Source: Laspinema palackyanum D2a (GTDB lineage: Bacteria; Cyanobacteriota; Cyanobacteriia; Cyanobacteriales; Laspinemataceae). From it: a stretch of DNA of 64,000 nt. The stretch spans positions 135,581 to 199,580 of the forward strand of contig JAMXFF010000003.1 of NCBI GenBank assembly GCA_025370845.1, in the 5' to 3' direction. This document shows, in pieces, positions 1 to 8,632 of the stretch (position 1 is its first letter; each line of letters starts with the position of its first letter). Made by a program: the position numbers and the translations under genes. Below the pieces are notes generated by a model, which saw only the letters and a list, made by a program, of their open reading frames with translations, did not search any database and was not told where the DNA came from.

Positions 1-590
1 TCCTGGGTAATATCGGCTTTGAAGTGCGCGAAGCTGAAAATGGACAAGAGGCGATCGCGGCATCCTTACAGTGGCAGCCTGATTTAATTTTAATGGATAT
101 CCGAATGCCCGTCATGGATGGCTATGAAGCCACCAAACAGATTAAAGCCATTGCCGGAAATCAGAAACCTGCTATTTTGGCCCTAACTGCCGGTGTATTT
201 GAGGAAGATCGTTCGGCAGTATTGGCTGCCGGATGCGATGACTTTCTTCGCAAACCTTTAGAAAAAGATGAACTCTTTGAAAAAATCGGATCCCATTTGA
301 ATGTAAATTATATTTATGACCCAGATATTTCTCCCTATCACCGCTTAAATTCAGAACGGGAAGCCGGAGAAATATCCTCGGATCAACTCAAATCTTATTT
401 AGAAAGAATGCCCACTCAATGGATAGAAAAAATTTATGATGCTGCTGCTCAATGCAGTGATGACATGATTATAGAATTAATAGAAGAAATGCCTCCCGAT
501 TTTGAACCGGCAGGTCGGGCATTAAGCCAATTAGCCGAAAATTTTCAATTCCATCAGATTATGCATTTAACCTATGCGGAGGATTTATGA
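1..590 (+). CDS. C-terminal receiver domain of a hybrid histidine kinase (5' partial)
   Basis: The reading frame is open from base 3 (first codons read LGNIGFEVREAENG), so the gene begins before the window. What remains is a CheY-like receiver domain: the phosphoacceptor Asp lies in LILMDIRMPVMDGYEA, the conserved Thr in LALTAG and the Lys in FLRKPLEKDEL. A tail of about 85 residues without a recognisable output domain follows. The 'I..LTAGVF..DR..VLAAGCDDFLRKP' style is typical of receivers at the C-terminus of hybrid kinases. The stop overlaps the start of the next gene by ATGA, implying translational coupling with that receiver-kinase. A stand-alone response regulator cannot be ruled out because the N-terminus is missing. 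Confidence 0.8.
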   Translation, partial: LGNIGFEVREAENGQEAIAASLQWQPDLILMDIRMPVMDGYEATKQIKAIAGNQKPAILALTAGVFEEDRSAVLAAGCDDFLRKPLEKDELFEKIGSHLNVNYIYDPDISPYHRLNSEREAGEISSDQLKSYLERMPTQWIEKIYDAAAQCSDDMIIELIEEMPPDFEPAGRALSQLAENFQFHQIMHLTYAEDL

Positions 591-1729
591 TTCAAGGGTC
601 AGTGGACTTGAAGAAGCCGGTTATTTTAATTGTTGACGATCAGCCGGATAATTTACGAGTGCTCTCCTCCATGCTGGTCCTCAAAGGATATAACGTCCGC
701 AAAGCCTTAACCGGGGAAATGGCATTAGCCACCTGCGAAAAAGTGGTTCCGGATTTGATTTTATTAGATATCATGATGCCGGATTTAACCGGCTATGAAG
801 TCTGTGAATTTCTCCAGTCCAACCCCCTCACCAGCAAAGTTCCGGTGATTTTCCTCAGCGCACTTGATGATATCACGGCCAAAGTCAAAGCCTTTAGTTC
901 CGGAGGGGCCGACTACATTACCAAGCCCTTTCAAACTGAAGAAGTCCTGGCGCGAATTCATAAACAACTGACCATCGATCGTCTACAACGGCAACTCCTT
1001 CAAAAAAATCAGGAGTTACAAACCCTGAATGAGGAATTACAAAGATCTAACGCGGAACTAGAGCAATTTGCGGCGATCGCCTCCCATGATTTGCAATCGC
1101 CCTTACAATTGATCATGGGCTATGCCGATATGTTACTCTGGAAATATGATACCCTACTGGATGAAAAAGGCGAACATTATTTAAGTGAAATTTCTAAAGC
1201 CACTCAGCGCATGAATCAACTGATTCATGATTTACTGTCCTATTCTCGGGTCCGAGTGGGGACAGCGGAACTTGAAACTATTGATTGTGAAGAAGTCTTA
1301 ACCGAAGCCTTAGCCAATTTACAAGACGATATCAACGGCAGTGGCGCTTGTATCACCCACGACCCTCTCCCCATCGTCCTGGGCGATCGCACCCAACTGA
1401 TCCAGCTTTTTCAAAATATCCTCAGTAATGCCATTAAGTTTCGCCGTCCCCAAGTGACCCCGGAAATTAACATCTCTCTCACCCTCCATTGTGAAAACTT
1501 CGCTGAATTTAGCATTCAGGATAATGGCATTGGCATCGCCGAGGAAGATTATCCCCTAGTTTTTGAAATCTTTAAACGAATCCATGCTTATCACAAATAT
1601 CCCGGCACCGGAATCGGCATGAGTCTCTGTAAAAAAATTGTAGAAGTACATGGGGGACGCATTTGGCTAAACTCTCAACTCGATACCGGCACCACTTTTT
1701 TCTTCACCCTCACCCTCCCAAGTCCGTAG
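587..1729 (+). CDS. Response-regulator/histidine-kinase hybrid (REC-HisKA-HATPase)
   Basis: A 380-residue cytoplasmic two-component protein. An N-terminal receiver covers about residues 11-125, with Asp61 in LILLDIMMPDLTGYE and Lys113 in YITKPF. A coiled coil (about 128-160) leads into a HisKA domain with phosphoacceptor His167 in IASHDLQSPL, then a HATPase domain with an N box (QNILSNAIKF), DNGIGI and GTGIGMSL motifs. The SHDLQSPL histidine box is the form seen in phytochrome-like kinases. No membrane segment or sensor domain is present, so its input probably comes by phosphotransfer to the receiver, plausibly from the upstream hybrid kinase whose stop codon it overlaps. The function and target are not visible. 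Confidence 0.88.
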   Translation: MIQGSVDLKKPVILIVDDQPDNLRVLSSMLVLKGYNVRKALTGEMALATCEKVVPDLILLDIMMPDLTGYEVCEFLQSNPLTSKVPVIFLSALDDITAKVKAFSSGGADYITKPFQTEEVLARIHKQLTIDRLQRQLLQKNQELQTLNEELQRSNAELEQFAAIASHDLQSPLQLIMGYADMLLWKYDTLLDEKGEHYLSEISKATQRMNQLIHDLLSYSRVRVGTAELETIDCEEVLTEALANLQDDINGSGACITHDPLPIVLGDRTQLIQLFQNILSNAIKFRRPQVTPEINISLTLHCENFAEFSIQDNGIGIAEEDYPLVFEIFKRIHAYHKYPGTGIGMSLCKKIVEVHGGRIWLNSQLDTGTTFFFTLTLPSP

Positions 1730-1763
1730 CAAACCTAACCCCTCAACTCGCCATCCCTCCCTG

Positions 1764-1899
1764 TTTGTAGTAACGACTTCAGTCGTTCTCTTCAATTGTT
1801 CAACGTCCCGACTTCAGTCGTTATCTTATCTTTGTTTGTAGTAACGACTTCAGTCGTTATCTTATCTTTGTTTGTAGTAACGACTTCAGTCGTTATCTT
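1764..1899. repeat. Array of the AACGACTTCAGTCGTT palindrome, about 36-bp period
   Basis: Four copies of a unit built on the palindrome AACGACTTCAGTCGTT (the second is diverged, beginning CGTCCC), each usually preceded by GTAGT and followed by a pyrimidine-rich spacer. The last three are spaced about 36 bp apart. The same palindrome recurs at 20421-20518 and 34617-34682. Arm-substituted relatives occur at 4120-4180, 33804-33884 and 38850-38920. The array lies largely inside the 3' end of the gene on the minus strand (1792-2325). Confidence 0.9.
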
Positions 1900-2325
1900 C
1901 CCCTCCCCCAAATTTCCCCTCTCTACCCTCAACAGTTCAACCCGTTGCCGGACATCTTCTTTATACTTACCCAAAAGAATGCGCCACAACATTCGACCCA
2001 AACAGAAAGAAGCACGCCAGGAAAACACTGCATCCCGGAGTTCTATCTCACTGCGTTCAAACCAAAAATGGCCCATTAATCCCGTCAACTGCGTCAGGGG
2101 TAACCCCAACAAGAACCAGGAATTCTGAAACCACAACGCCGCAAAAAGTACCGCGTAAAAAATCAAAATCCCCACAACGTGCAACGCCACATTCATCGGA
2201 TGCTGATGTTTAAGCAGAAAAATATCCCAATACTCCGTAAAGGGAACATCTTCCAGGCGATCGCCCTGATAATCTCTCACTTTATATCCAAAATCCCCAT
2301 TCATTTGCTCCCTCACTCCCTTCAT
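1792..2325 (-). CDS. Mpo1-like (DUF962/YGL010w family) membrane protein with a repeat-encoded tail
   Basis: A 177-residue protein. Residues about 25-115 carry the Mpo1/DUF962 pattern: FTEYWDIFLLKHQHPMNVALHVVG, a hydrophobic segment (VVGILIFYAVLFAALWF) and a second one ending GLMGHFWFERSEIE. Yeast Mpo1 is a dioxygenase of fatty-acid alpha-oxidation; whether this bacterial relative has that activity is unknown. The last 35 or so residues are three copies of a DKITTEVVTTNK-like unit encoded directly by the intergenic palindrome array, so the natural C-terminus appears to have been extended by repeat insertion. The start overlaps the stop of the upstream amidohydrolase (ATGA), indicating coupling; an internal Met8 is the alternative. 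Confidence 0.72.
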   Translation of the reverse strand: MKGVREQMNGDFGYKVRDYQGDRLEDVPFTEYWDIFLLKHQHPMNVALHVVGILIFYAVLFAALWFQNSWFLLGLPLTQLTGLMGHFWFERSEIELRDAVFSWRASFCLGRMLWRILLGKYKEDVRQRVELLRVERGNLGEGKITTEVVTTNKDKITTEVVTTNKDKITTEVGTLNN

Positions 2326-4034
2326 CCCTCCAACGGAAACAACACCGTCCCCAGAGGTTCAGAACCCAAACGAGAACTCACCTCACCCTGAGACACCACC
2401 GGAACCCCCTTGATATACACCGATTGGATAATTTCATCGGAACCCCGCTTCACCATCCGAGGTTCTCCATCTAAAATCGGGTCCAATATTTCCACCGGAG
2501 GGGCGATCGCGGCACGCAACCCCACAGGATTCAGCAACAGCAAATCCGCTTTCGCACCTACCTTCAACACCCCCGCATCCAGACGAAACCACTGCGCCGG
2601 TTCTCCCGTCACCCGATGAATTGCCGCCTCGGGCGTCATAAAATTTGTCGTTACCGCTTGTTTCAACAAGGATAAAGCGCCATCATAATAGCCCAAATTC
2701 CGAACATGAGCACCGGCATCGGTAAACCCGGGCAAAATATGCGGATGTTTCATCATCGCCAACCGGGGTTCGAGGCGATCGTTTGCACCCGTCGCCACCC
2801 AGCGCAAATCCGTATCATACTGCTGCAACAAATCCATAAACAACTCCACCGGATCCCGCTGCATTTTCTCCGCAACTGCTGCAAAACTTAACCCCTGCCA
2901 ACTGGATTCGGGACAGCTTAAAATTTCCATCAATTTCAAATCCCGATGAAAAGATTTGCGCCACCCATTTAACCAATCTTTCCGAAACTGAATGCGAAAG
3001 GTTTCCGACGCCCATAATGCCTGCCGTTCCTCTCGGGAATCACAACTATTCAGTTGTGCACCCGTAGCAAATTCTTCAAATAAAGGAGTCACGGGACCAT
3101 CAGAATAAATCGTAAACGGTTCCGTCAGGGTTTGAAAGCGCACATTCCCCCGCAACAGGCGATTCCAAATCCATAAAAGGGGAGAAAATACCCGCCACAA
3201 ATTGCGATTATGTACCGCATCCAATGCCGAGAGCACTGTCAAGCGTAAAGGCGGTTGACCAATGCCCGAACCCAGACCTATAATATCCACAAAAGAAGCC
3301 AATCGCTGTAAATTGGGAGTAACTTGAAATACGCGATCGCGTTGCCGACACAAATCAGCCAAGCGCGCATATTCCGGAAGTTTAGCGTGTTGCGAGGGGA
3401 TAGTAGAACCGCGCCATTCTCCACTCATCCGATGCCAGGGAAACATATCAATAGAAATGCCCAAAAATCCGGCATCTAAAGCAGATTCAGCGATTTGTTC
3501 CATCTGATTCAGTTCCCCTGGGGTGGGGTCAACTGTCAGACTCCGTTCCAATCCCATCACATGAGCACGAACTGCACTATGTCCTAACATGGGGGCAACA
3601 TTAGGACCGAGGGGTAACTGTTGTAAATGGTGCAAATATTCCCCAGGAGTTTGCCAAGAAACGGACTGGTTTAACCATTTGGCAATCAAGCGATGGGAGA
3701 GGGTTTCCACCCGCTGAAAAATATCCGCTAACATTTGCGGTTCCCCCACGGCAACGGATAAACTGCAATTGCCAATGACCACCGTAGTCACCCCATGCCG
3801 AACCGATTCACTCAATCCCGGCGCAATTTCTAGCTCTAAATCATAGTGGGTATGAATGTCAATAAATCCCGGGGTGACCCAGAGTCCCGAGGCATCCACT
3901 ACCTGAGTCGCCTCTAGGGAAATATCAGGAGAAATTGCGACAATTTGACCCTGTTTGATGCCAATATCGCCCTTAAATGCAGCGGAACCTAAACCATCAA
4001 AAATTAACCCATTTTTAATTAATAAATCTAGCAT
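2322..4034 (-). CDS. N-acyl-D-amino-acid deacylase-like amidohydrolase
   Basis: A 570-residue member of the D-aminoacylase branch of the amidohydrolase superfamily, expected to hydrolyse N-acyl D-amino acids or related amides. Metal-ligand motifs are visible: HTH at residues 61-63 (GFIDIHTHYD), Cys90 in VIGNCS (the Cys metal ligand typical of D-aminoacylases), GHSAVR, and the late Asp in FTDAGAHVRN. The small beta-sandwich halves at both ends (MLDLLIKNGLIFDG and LKVGAKADLLLLNP) are also typical. The frame extends 26 codons further upstream, but Met at 4034 matches the usual family start, so that one is used. It is followed by the coupled Mpo1-like gene. The substrate is unknown. Confidence 0.83.
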   Translation of the reverse strand: MLDLLIKNGLIFDGLGSAAFKGDIGIKQGQIVAISPDISLEATQVVDASGLWVTPGFIDIHTHYDLELEIAPGLSESVRHGVTTVVIGNCSLSVAVGEPQMLADIFQRVETLSHRLIAKWLNQSVSWQTPGEYLHHLQQLPLGPNVAPMLGHSAVRAHVMGLERSLTVDPTPGELNQMEQIAESALDAGFLGISIDMFPWHRMSGEWRGSTIPSQHAKLPEYARLADLCRQRDRVFQVTPNLQRLASFVDIIGLGSGIGQPPLRLTVLSALDAVHNRNLWRVFSPLLWIWNRLLRGNVRFQTLTEPFTIYSDGPVTPLFEEFATGAQLNSCDSREERQALWASETFRIQFRKDWLNGWRKSFHRDLKLMEILSCPESSWQGLSFAAVAEKMQRDPVELFMDLLQQYDTDLRWVATGANDRLEPRLAMMKHPHILPGFTDAGAHVRNLGYYDGALSLLKQAVTTNFMTPEAAIHRVTGEPAQWFRLDAGVLKVGAKADLLLLNPVGLRAAIAPPVEILDPILDGEPRMVKRGSDEIIQSVYIKGVPVVSQGEVSSRLGSEPLGTVLFPLEG

Positions 4035-4088
4035 ATTTTCTATAAGAATCGAAATGAAAAATACCTTTCTCAGCGGAACAAAGCACTT

Positions 4089-4208
4089 AGGGGATTGCAA
4101 AAAATAAATCATTCAAACGTTCGTAGTAACCCCTTCAGGGGTTTCTTTAAAGATGACTCCTGAAGGAGTCACTACGAACGGGGAGGTTTTATTTTTTGGA
4201 GTTTCCTT
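4089..4208. mobile_element. MITE-like element, about 120 bp, copy A
   Basis: Imperfect terminal inverted repeats (left AGGGGATTGCAAAAAATAAA, right reading inward AGGAAACTCCAAAAAATAAA) enclose two nested palindromes, AACCCCTTCAGGGGTT and GACTCCTGAAGGAGTC, separated by TCTTTAAAGAT. A sister copy lies at 38822-38946 with better-preserved ends. It has no coding capacity. It sits just upstream of the amidohydrolase start, overlapping the N-terminal extension that was not used for that gene. Confidence 0.72.
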
Positions 4209-4261
4209 ATGGGGATTAAATTAAGCGTATCACTTCTGATTAATCGGGTTTATTGCCTACA

Positions 4262-4373
4262 CTAAACCCCCCTAAATCCCCTTTAAAAAGGGGGACTTAT
4301 AACGGACTCTGTTCTCATAACAAAAGACTGATTCCTCTTACTCCCCCCTTATTAAGGGGGGCGGGGGGGGATC
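4262..4373. repeat. G/C-run intergenic palindromes
   Basis: Two short inverted repeats of C-run/G-run type (CCCCTTTAAAAAGGGG and CCCCCCTTATTAAGGGGGG) in an intergenic gap. The same style appears at 34753-34790 and 38970-39030. An open frame across this interval is low-complexity and is not considered a gene. Confidence 0.6.
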
Positions 4374-4433
4374 TCCATAATTTTAAGCTTTTTCCAAATA
4401 TTTATCCTTTCAAAGATAGGGAATTAGACTCTA

Positions 4434-5060
4434 CTATCTCATGTACCGTCGTAACAAAAACATCAACAGCGACCCCACCAAAACTCCAGCCACCGATGTT
4501 CCCACTGCCATCAAATTCCCCCGTTTTTCGGTATAATTTAAAACAGGATTATCTAATAAATTGGCAGAAAAATGGAGGGATTGAATGGTCCAGGTATTCT
4601 GCACTTTTTGGAGGACGGCAGTCCATCGCAGGGGCATCGTTTCCTCATTTCCATCTCGGAAATAGAATGTAGAGAGGGCCTCTCCTGAAGCGACTTCTAT
4701 TTCTGGAGATAAAAAAGTTCGGATGGTTTCCCCCTCCAAACTCATGGTCAACCGTTCAATCGGTCCATCAAATTGTTCATTCCAATAGGCTTCAAATTCG
4801 CTGACGGTATGAAATACCTGGTTATCTACCGTGGTAATGGTGAAAGCCGGATGTAGATAGGGTTCAATACTGGTAAAATCCCGATTGTTTAAGGCATCTA
4901 GGGCAATCTGTCGAGTTTCGAGAATCCTTTGGAGTTCCTGTTCATTTACTTGTTGTCCCAAGGCAGATTCAGGCATCGTGAAGGTGATGGGGAGGGCCAG
5001 TAATGCAGTCCAAAAAAGTGTACTACCTCGGAATGGGTGGGGCTGTTGTTGGGTTTTCAT
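4434..5060 (-). CDS. Exported, membrane-anchored NTF2/SnoaL-like protein
   Basis: A 208-residue protein starting at Met (5060). The first 35 residues form a signal peptide (hydrophobic LFWTALLALPITFTM followed by ESALGQ). Residues about 40-160 resemble a SnoaL/DUF4440 nuclear-transport-factor-2 fold (RQIALDALNNRDFTSIEPYLHPAFTITTVDN, then WTAVLQKVQNTWTIQSLHFSAN). A C-terminal hydrophobic segment (VGTSVAGVLVGSLLMFLL) is followed by RRYMR, giving a tail anchor. No catalytic residues can be assigned. The frame is open further upstream, but the extension lacks signal-peptide character. It lies downstream of hemL on the same strand, separated by a strong hairpin, so it is probably transcribed on its own. 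Confidence 0.7.
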   Translation of the reverse strand: MKTQQQPHPFRGSTLFWTALLALPITFTMPESALGQQVNEQELQRILETRQIALDALNNRDFTSIEPYLHPAFTITTVDNQVFHTVSEFEAYWNEQFDGPIERLTMSLEGETIRTFLSPEIEVASGEALSTFYFRDGNEETMPLRWTAVLQKVQNTWTIQSLHFSANLLDNPVLNYTEKRGNLMAVGTSVAGVLVGSLLMFLLRRYMR

Positions 5061-5140
5061 GGGGGTTGGTGTTTTAAGTGAGGAATGGTTATCTTTGGTG
5101 TTCCAGTCAAGGCGAATTGAAATTTGATATAAATTAACAC

Positions 5141-5205
5141 AAAAAAAACACAATGAGAATGAAGATAATCAGGAAGTTTACGCCTCCTAATTGTCTTCAT
5201 TCTCA
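5141..5205 (-). terminator. Rho-independent terminator after hemL
   Basis: On the minus strand, a long stem of about 20 bp (arms TGAGAATGAAGACAATTAGG and its near complement, loop around GGCGTAAACT) is followed by TTGTG and a run of eight T. It stands 29 bp past the hemL stop in the correct orientation. Confidence 0.82.
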
Positions 5206-5233
5206 ACGGCTAGAGAAAATCCGGTGGGATTAG

Positions 5234-6532
5234 CTATAGACTAGACATGACCTCATGGGCGATCGCTAAGGTGCGATCGATATCTTCATCCGTATGAGCC
5301 AACGACGTAAATCCCGCCTCAAATTGAGAAGGCGCTAAATACACTCCCCGTTCTAGCATTCCGCGATGGAAGCGGGCAAATTTGCTCAAATCGGATTTTT
5401 TGGCATCTTCATAACTATGCACAGGTCCGGGATTGAAAAATAAGCCAAACATCGCGCTAATTTGACCGCCACAAGCTTCATTGCCCGTTTCTTTGGCGAT
5501 TTTCAGCAGTCCCTCGCTCAACTTTTGGGTAATCTTGTCCAGATACTCATAAGTGCCGGGTTTGTTGAGCAATTCCAGGGTTTTAATTCCTGCCGTCATG
5601 GCTAAGGGATTCCCCGAAAGGGTCCCGGCTTGATACATCGGACCAGCAGGGGCCACCATTTCCATGATGTCGCGGCGTCCACCATAAGCCCCTACGGGTA
5701 ATCCACCGCCAATCACTTTACCCAAGGTGGTTAAGTCGGGGGTGACGCCAAATTTTTCCTGGGCACCACCGTAGGCAATCCGGAATCCCGTCATGACTTC
5801 ATCAAATACGAGTAAGGCACCATATTCCTGAGTCAGGACCCGCAATCCTTCCAGGAATCCCGCATCTGGGGGAATAAATCCCGCATTGCCGACAACGGGC
5901 TCTAAAATTACCCCAGCAATCTCCCCGGGATTTTGCTCAAATAAGGTTTTAACGGCTTCTAGGTCGTTGTAAGGGGCGGTGAGGGTATTGGCGGTGGTAG
6001 ATTTGGGAACACCAGGAGAGTCCGGGAGTCCCAATGTGGCAACGCCGGAACCGGCTTTTACCAGGAACATATCCGCGTGCCCGTGATAACAGCCTTCAAA
6101 TTTGATTAATTTCTCCCGTCCGGTGAAGGCGCGCATCAGGCGCAAAACCGCCATACAAGCTTCGGTTCCGGAGTTGACAAATCTCACCATTTCGATGCAG
6201 GGAACAGCATCAATCACCATTTCGGCGAGGACGTTCTCTTGGTAACAGGGTGCACCAAAGCTGGTACCTTTATTTAAGGCATCATGGAGGGCCGCAATCA
6301 CTTCGGGGTGAGCGTGTCCACAGATGGCGGGTCCCCAAGTTCCCACATAGTCGATGTATTGGTTTCCGTCTACGTCCCAAACATACGCGCCTTCGACTCT
6401 ATCAAAAACGATGGGTTGTCCCCCGACGGATTTGAAGGCACGCACTGGAGAACTGACCCCTCCAGGCATCAGTTTTTGAGCGGCTGCGAAAATTTCTTCG
6501 GATTTTGTGGTATTGAAGGTAGTTGTAACCAA
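5234..6532 (-). CDS. hemL: Glutamate-1-semialdehyde 2,1-aminomutase
   Basis: A 432-residue PLP enzyme that converts glutamate-1-semialdehyde to 5-aminolevulinate, the last step of the C5 route to haem and chlorophyll precursors. The length is normal for the family. Visible motifs: [15 protein letters not shown] near the N-terminus, [22 protein letters not shown] (phosphate binding), Asp244 in FDEVMTGFR, and the Schiff-base Lys272 in [17 protein letters not shown]. The start MVTTTF fits cyanobacterial homologs. It is monocistronic, with a strong terminator downstream. Confidence 0.97.
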   Translation of the reverse strand: MVTTTFNTTKSEEIFAAAQKLMPGGVSSPVRAFKSVGGQPIVFDRVEGAYVWDVDGNQYIDYVGTWGPAICGHAHPEVIAALHDALNKGTSFGAPCYQENVLAEMVIDAVPCIEMVRFVNSGTEACMAVLRLMRAFTGREKLIKFEGCYHGHADMFLVKAGSGVATLGLPDSPGVPKSTTANTLTAPYNDLEAVKTLFEQNPGEIAGVILEPVVGNAGFIPPDAGFLEGLRVLTQEYGALLVFDEVMTGFRIAYGGAQEKFGVTPDLTTLGKVIGGGLPVGAYGGRRDIMEMVAPAGPMYQAGTLSGNPLAMTAGIKTLELLNKPGTYEYLDKITQKLSEGLLKIAKETGNEACGGQISAMFGLFFNPGPVHSYEDAKKSDLSKFARFHRGMLERGVYLAPSQFEAGFTSLAHTDEDIDRTLAIAHEVMSSL

Positions 6533-6728
6533 AGGGGTCTCCTTTGCCAGAGGCTTAACGGTTGACTTTGTTTAGAATACGGCTTTTGGGTGGGAAGTGT
6601 TTAAGAGGAGCGTCCAAGTTATAATGTTTAATCCTACCCCGATCGCAGTCCCGAGGGCTAGTGCGCTCTTAGAGCGGTTAGAAACGGGGTTTCTTGACCC
6701 AATCTTTACTGGCTTTACACCCCAGGAA

Positions 6729-6754
6729 GGGCGGTGAAACCTGGTTTCTTGTCC
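6729..6754 (-). repeat. AAACC-GGTTT palindromic motif, copy 1
   Basis: A 26-base stretch containing GAAACC/GGTTTC that is matched at 25 of 26 bases on the opposite strand at 31258-31283. A related GAAAC-GGGTTTC pair lies about 40 bases upstream (6680-6700). It lies in the 289-bp gap between hemL and the next gene, where no gene is seen. Confidence 0.7.
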
Positions 6755-6821
6755 TCTTGATCTCCTCCCCACCCAGAAACCTCAGTCCCCCGAGTTAAAA
6801 GAGTTTTACCCCACAGAGACT

Positions 6822-7694
6822 ATGCGGGTTTTAGTGACGATTCCTCATGTTTTTAATCCCGAAGGAGGGGGCGGTTATGCATCGTTAAGCCCCGATTCCC
6901 AGCCTCGGATTCAAGCCCTGACTCAGTGCATTGAATCGTTACATGGTACTTATAATCAGCGATCGCAGTTCTATTTTCAGTACAACCAGCAGTTATATAC
7001 CCTCCCGGCGAATGTCGAAACCGCTGTGGAACTGTCGATTATCATCTGCACCACTCAGGGGTTACATCTGCTGGAACAATTGCCGGTGACTCCGGATTCC
7101 TATACCCATCAATCCTTTGCCTGTCATCCGATGCTGTTGGGGTTTGAATGTCACGGGGTGTTAAAACAAAACTTAGGTCGCTATGATTATTATTGTTATT
7201 TGGAAGATGATATTATTTTAAGTGACCCGGATTTTTTCCAAAAGTTATCTTGGTTTACGGCTTACATTGGCAATCATGCAGTCCTGCAACCCAATCGATT
7301 TGAACGGGTGAAAAAACAGCCGGTTAAAAAGTTTTACATTGACCCGGAGTTAGAATTCAAGACGGGCAAAAAAGATAATTTTGCTCACTATTTTAGTGAT
7401 AACCTAGTGCTGACAGGTAAAGTTATGGGTTACCCCATTACGATTAAGCGGGCAGAAAATCCCCATTCGGGCTGTTTTTTTCTGAACCGGCATCAGATGG
7501 AACAATGGGCGAATCAACCGTACTTTTTGGACCGGGATTCGCGCTTTTTTGGATCTTTGGAAAGTGCGGCAACTTTGGGAATTGCTCGGACTTTTCGAGT
7601 TTACAAGCCTGCGCCGCAAAATGCCAATTTTTTAGAAGTTCAGCATTACGGCGAGGGTTGGAGTCAGAAAATCAAAGATGTTAAGTTTACATAA
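6822..7694 (+). CDS. Putative GT-A-like glycosyltransferase, function unknown
   Basis: A 290-residue soluble protein. Residues 122-140 ([19 protein letters not shown]) look like the acidic EDD metal-binding motif of GT-A glycosyltransferases, preceded by a strand ([10 protein letters not shown]). The N-terminus [11 protein letters not shown] resembles the start of a nucleotide-sugar binding fold. It lacks full resemblance to a family I can name, so the assignment is inference from the motif. It is followed after 5 bp by hisIE, so the two are probably cotranscribed although no functional link is obvious. Confidence 0.55.
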   Translation: MRVLVTIPHVFNPEGGGGYASLSPDSQPRIQALTQCIESLHGTYNQRSQFYFQYNQQLYTLPANVETAVELSIIICTTQGLHLLEQLPVTPDSYTHQSFACHPMLLGFECHGVLKQNLGRYDYYCYLEDDIILSDPDFFQKLSWFTAYIGNHAVLQPNRFERVKKQPVKKFYIDPELEFKTGKKDNFAHYFSDNLVLTGKVMGYPITIKRAENPHSGCFFLNRHQMEQWANQPYFLDRDSRFFGSLESAATLGIARTFRVYKPAPQNANFLEVQHYGEGWSQKIKDVKFT

Positions 7695-7699
7695 CCGTT

Positions 7700-8350
7700 A
7701 TGTCGGAGACTGAAATGGTAAGCAGTAAAACGGCGATTCCGGTGGATCGGATTCGCTATAATGAACAGGGTTTAGTTCCGGCGATCGCCCAGGATTATCT
7801 GGATGGAACTGTGTTAATGATGGCCTGGATGAATGCGGAATCGTTGCAAAAAACCCTGGAGACGGGGGAATGCTGGTATTGGAGTCGATCGCGCCAAGAA
7901 TTGTGGCACAAAGGGGCAACATCAGGACATCTCCAAAAGGTGCGATCGCTACGCTATGACTGCGATAGTGACTGTCTATTAATCGGCATTGAACAAGTGG
8001 GTGATATTGCCTGCCATACTGGGGAACGCAGTTGTTTTCATCAAGTTGAGGGTCACATTGCTGCACCGCCAGCAGATACGCTCTCCCAGGTATTTGAGGT
8101 GATTTGCGATCGAAGGGATAATCCCTCGGAAGATTCTTATACCGCTAGATTAATCGCTGGTGGGGATAATAAAATTCTCAAGAAAATTGGGGAAGAATCA
8201 GCGGAAGTTGTGATGGCTTGTAAAGATGACGATGCCGATGCGATCGCGGGGGAAGTCGCTGATTTATTCTATCACTCTATGGTTGCCTTAGCAAAACATA
8301 ATGTTGATTTGAGAGACGTTTATCGCAAGTTACAACAGCGTCGGAAATAA
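7700..8350 (+). CDS. hisIE: Bifunctional phosphoribosyl-AMP cyclohydrolase / phosphoribosyl-ATP pyrophosphatase
   Basis: A 216-residue enzyme for steps 2 and 3 of histidine synthesis. The HisI half (about 15-118) contains [17 protein letters not shown] and the metal site CDSDC (Cys88, Cys92) with Cys105 and Cys112 in CHTGERSC. The HisE half (about 126-214) contains the MazG-like [15 protein letters not shown] and [14 protein letters not shown]. The fused form is usual in cyanobacteria. It starts 5 bp after the glycosyltransferase-like gene. The start ATG has no strong Shine-Dalgarno; Met6 is the alternative. Confidence 0.95.
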   Translation: MSETEMVSSKTAIPVDRIRYNEQGLVPAIAQDYLDGTVLMMAWMNAESLQKTLETGECWYWSRSRQELWHKGATSGHLQKVRSLRYDCDSDCLLIGIEQVGDIACHTGERSCFHQVEGHIAAPPADTLSQVFEVICDRRDNPSEDSYTARLIAGGDNKILKKIGEESAEVVMACKDDDADAIAGEVADLFYHSMVALAKHNVDLRDVYRKLQQRRK

Positions 8351-8358
8351 CAACTCAA

Positions 8359-8627
8359 GGCGACACCCGGCGGGGGTTTAAACCCCCGCCTAATAGCTCA
8401 AGTCGGTTAAAAACCGACTACCAACACCACGGTATAAGACTTTCATGCGGAATCCGGTTTTCAAAGGTCTATAAAAACCCACACCCTCAAGGGTCGGGTT
8501 CCACAGACGAAGCCTGCGAAGGCAGGCTAATAGAGAACATCGAGTTTTAACCCTCGGATTTGGTATCAGTCGGTTTCAACCGACTTTAGCTGTTAGGCGG
8601 GGGTTTAAACCCCCGCCGGGTGTCGCC
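8359..8627. mobile_element. 269-bp MITE-like element with about 60-bp terminal inverted repeats
   Basis: Both ends read inward as GGCGACACCCGGCGGGGG, continue through the palindrome GGGGGTTTAAACCCCC, and then CGCCTAATAGCTCAAGTCGG with few mismatches. Each arm therefore holds two palindromes of its own. ACTCA occurs at 8353-8357 and again at 8628-8632, a candidate 5-bp target duplication. The interior has no open frame. It inserted immediately after the stop of the MFS gene. A decayed arm is at 35742-35804. Confidence 0.8.
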
Positions 8628-8632
8628 ACTCA

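Noticed and set aside
1764-1899. CRISPR-like regular repeats
   Set aside because: Spacing is 35-36 bp in total with near-identical spacers of about 15 bp, the unit is a full palindrome, and no cas gene is near. It is an intergenic repeat array.
2706-3322. Short frames on both strands within the amidohydrolase gene
   Set aside because: Shadows of a gene with clear catalytic motifs.
4253-4672. 139-codon plus-strand frame
   Set aside because: It begins in G/C-run repeats and continues antisense to the exported NTF2-like protein, which has a signal peptide and fold pattern.
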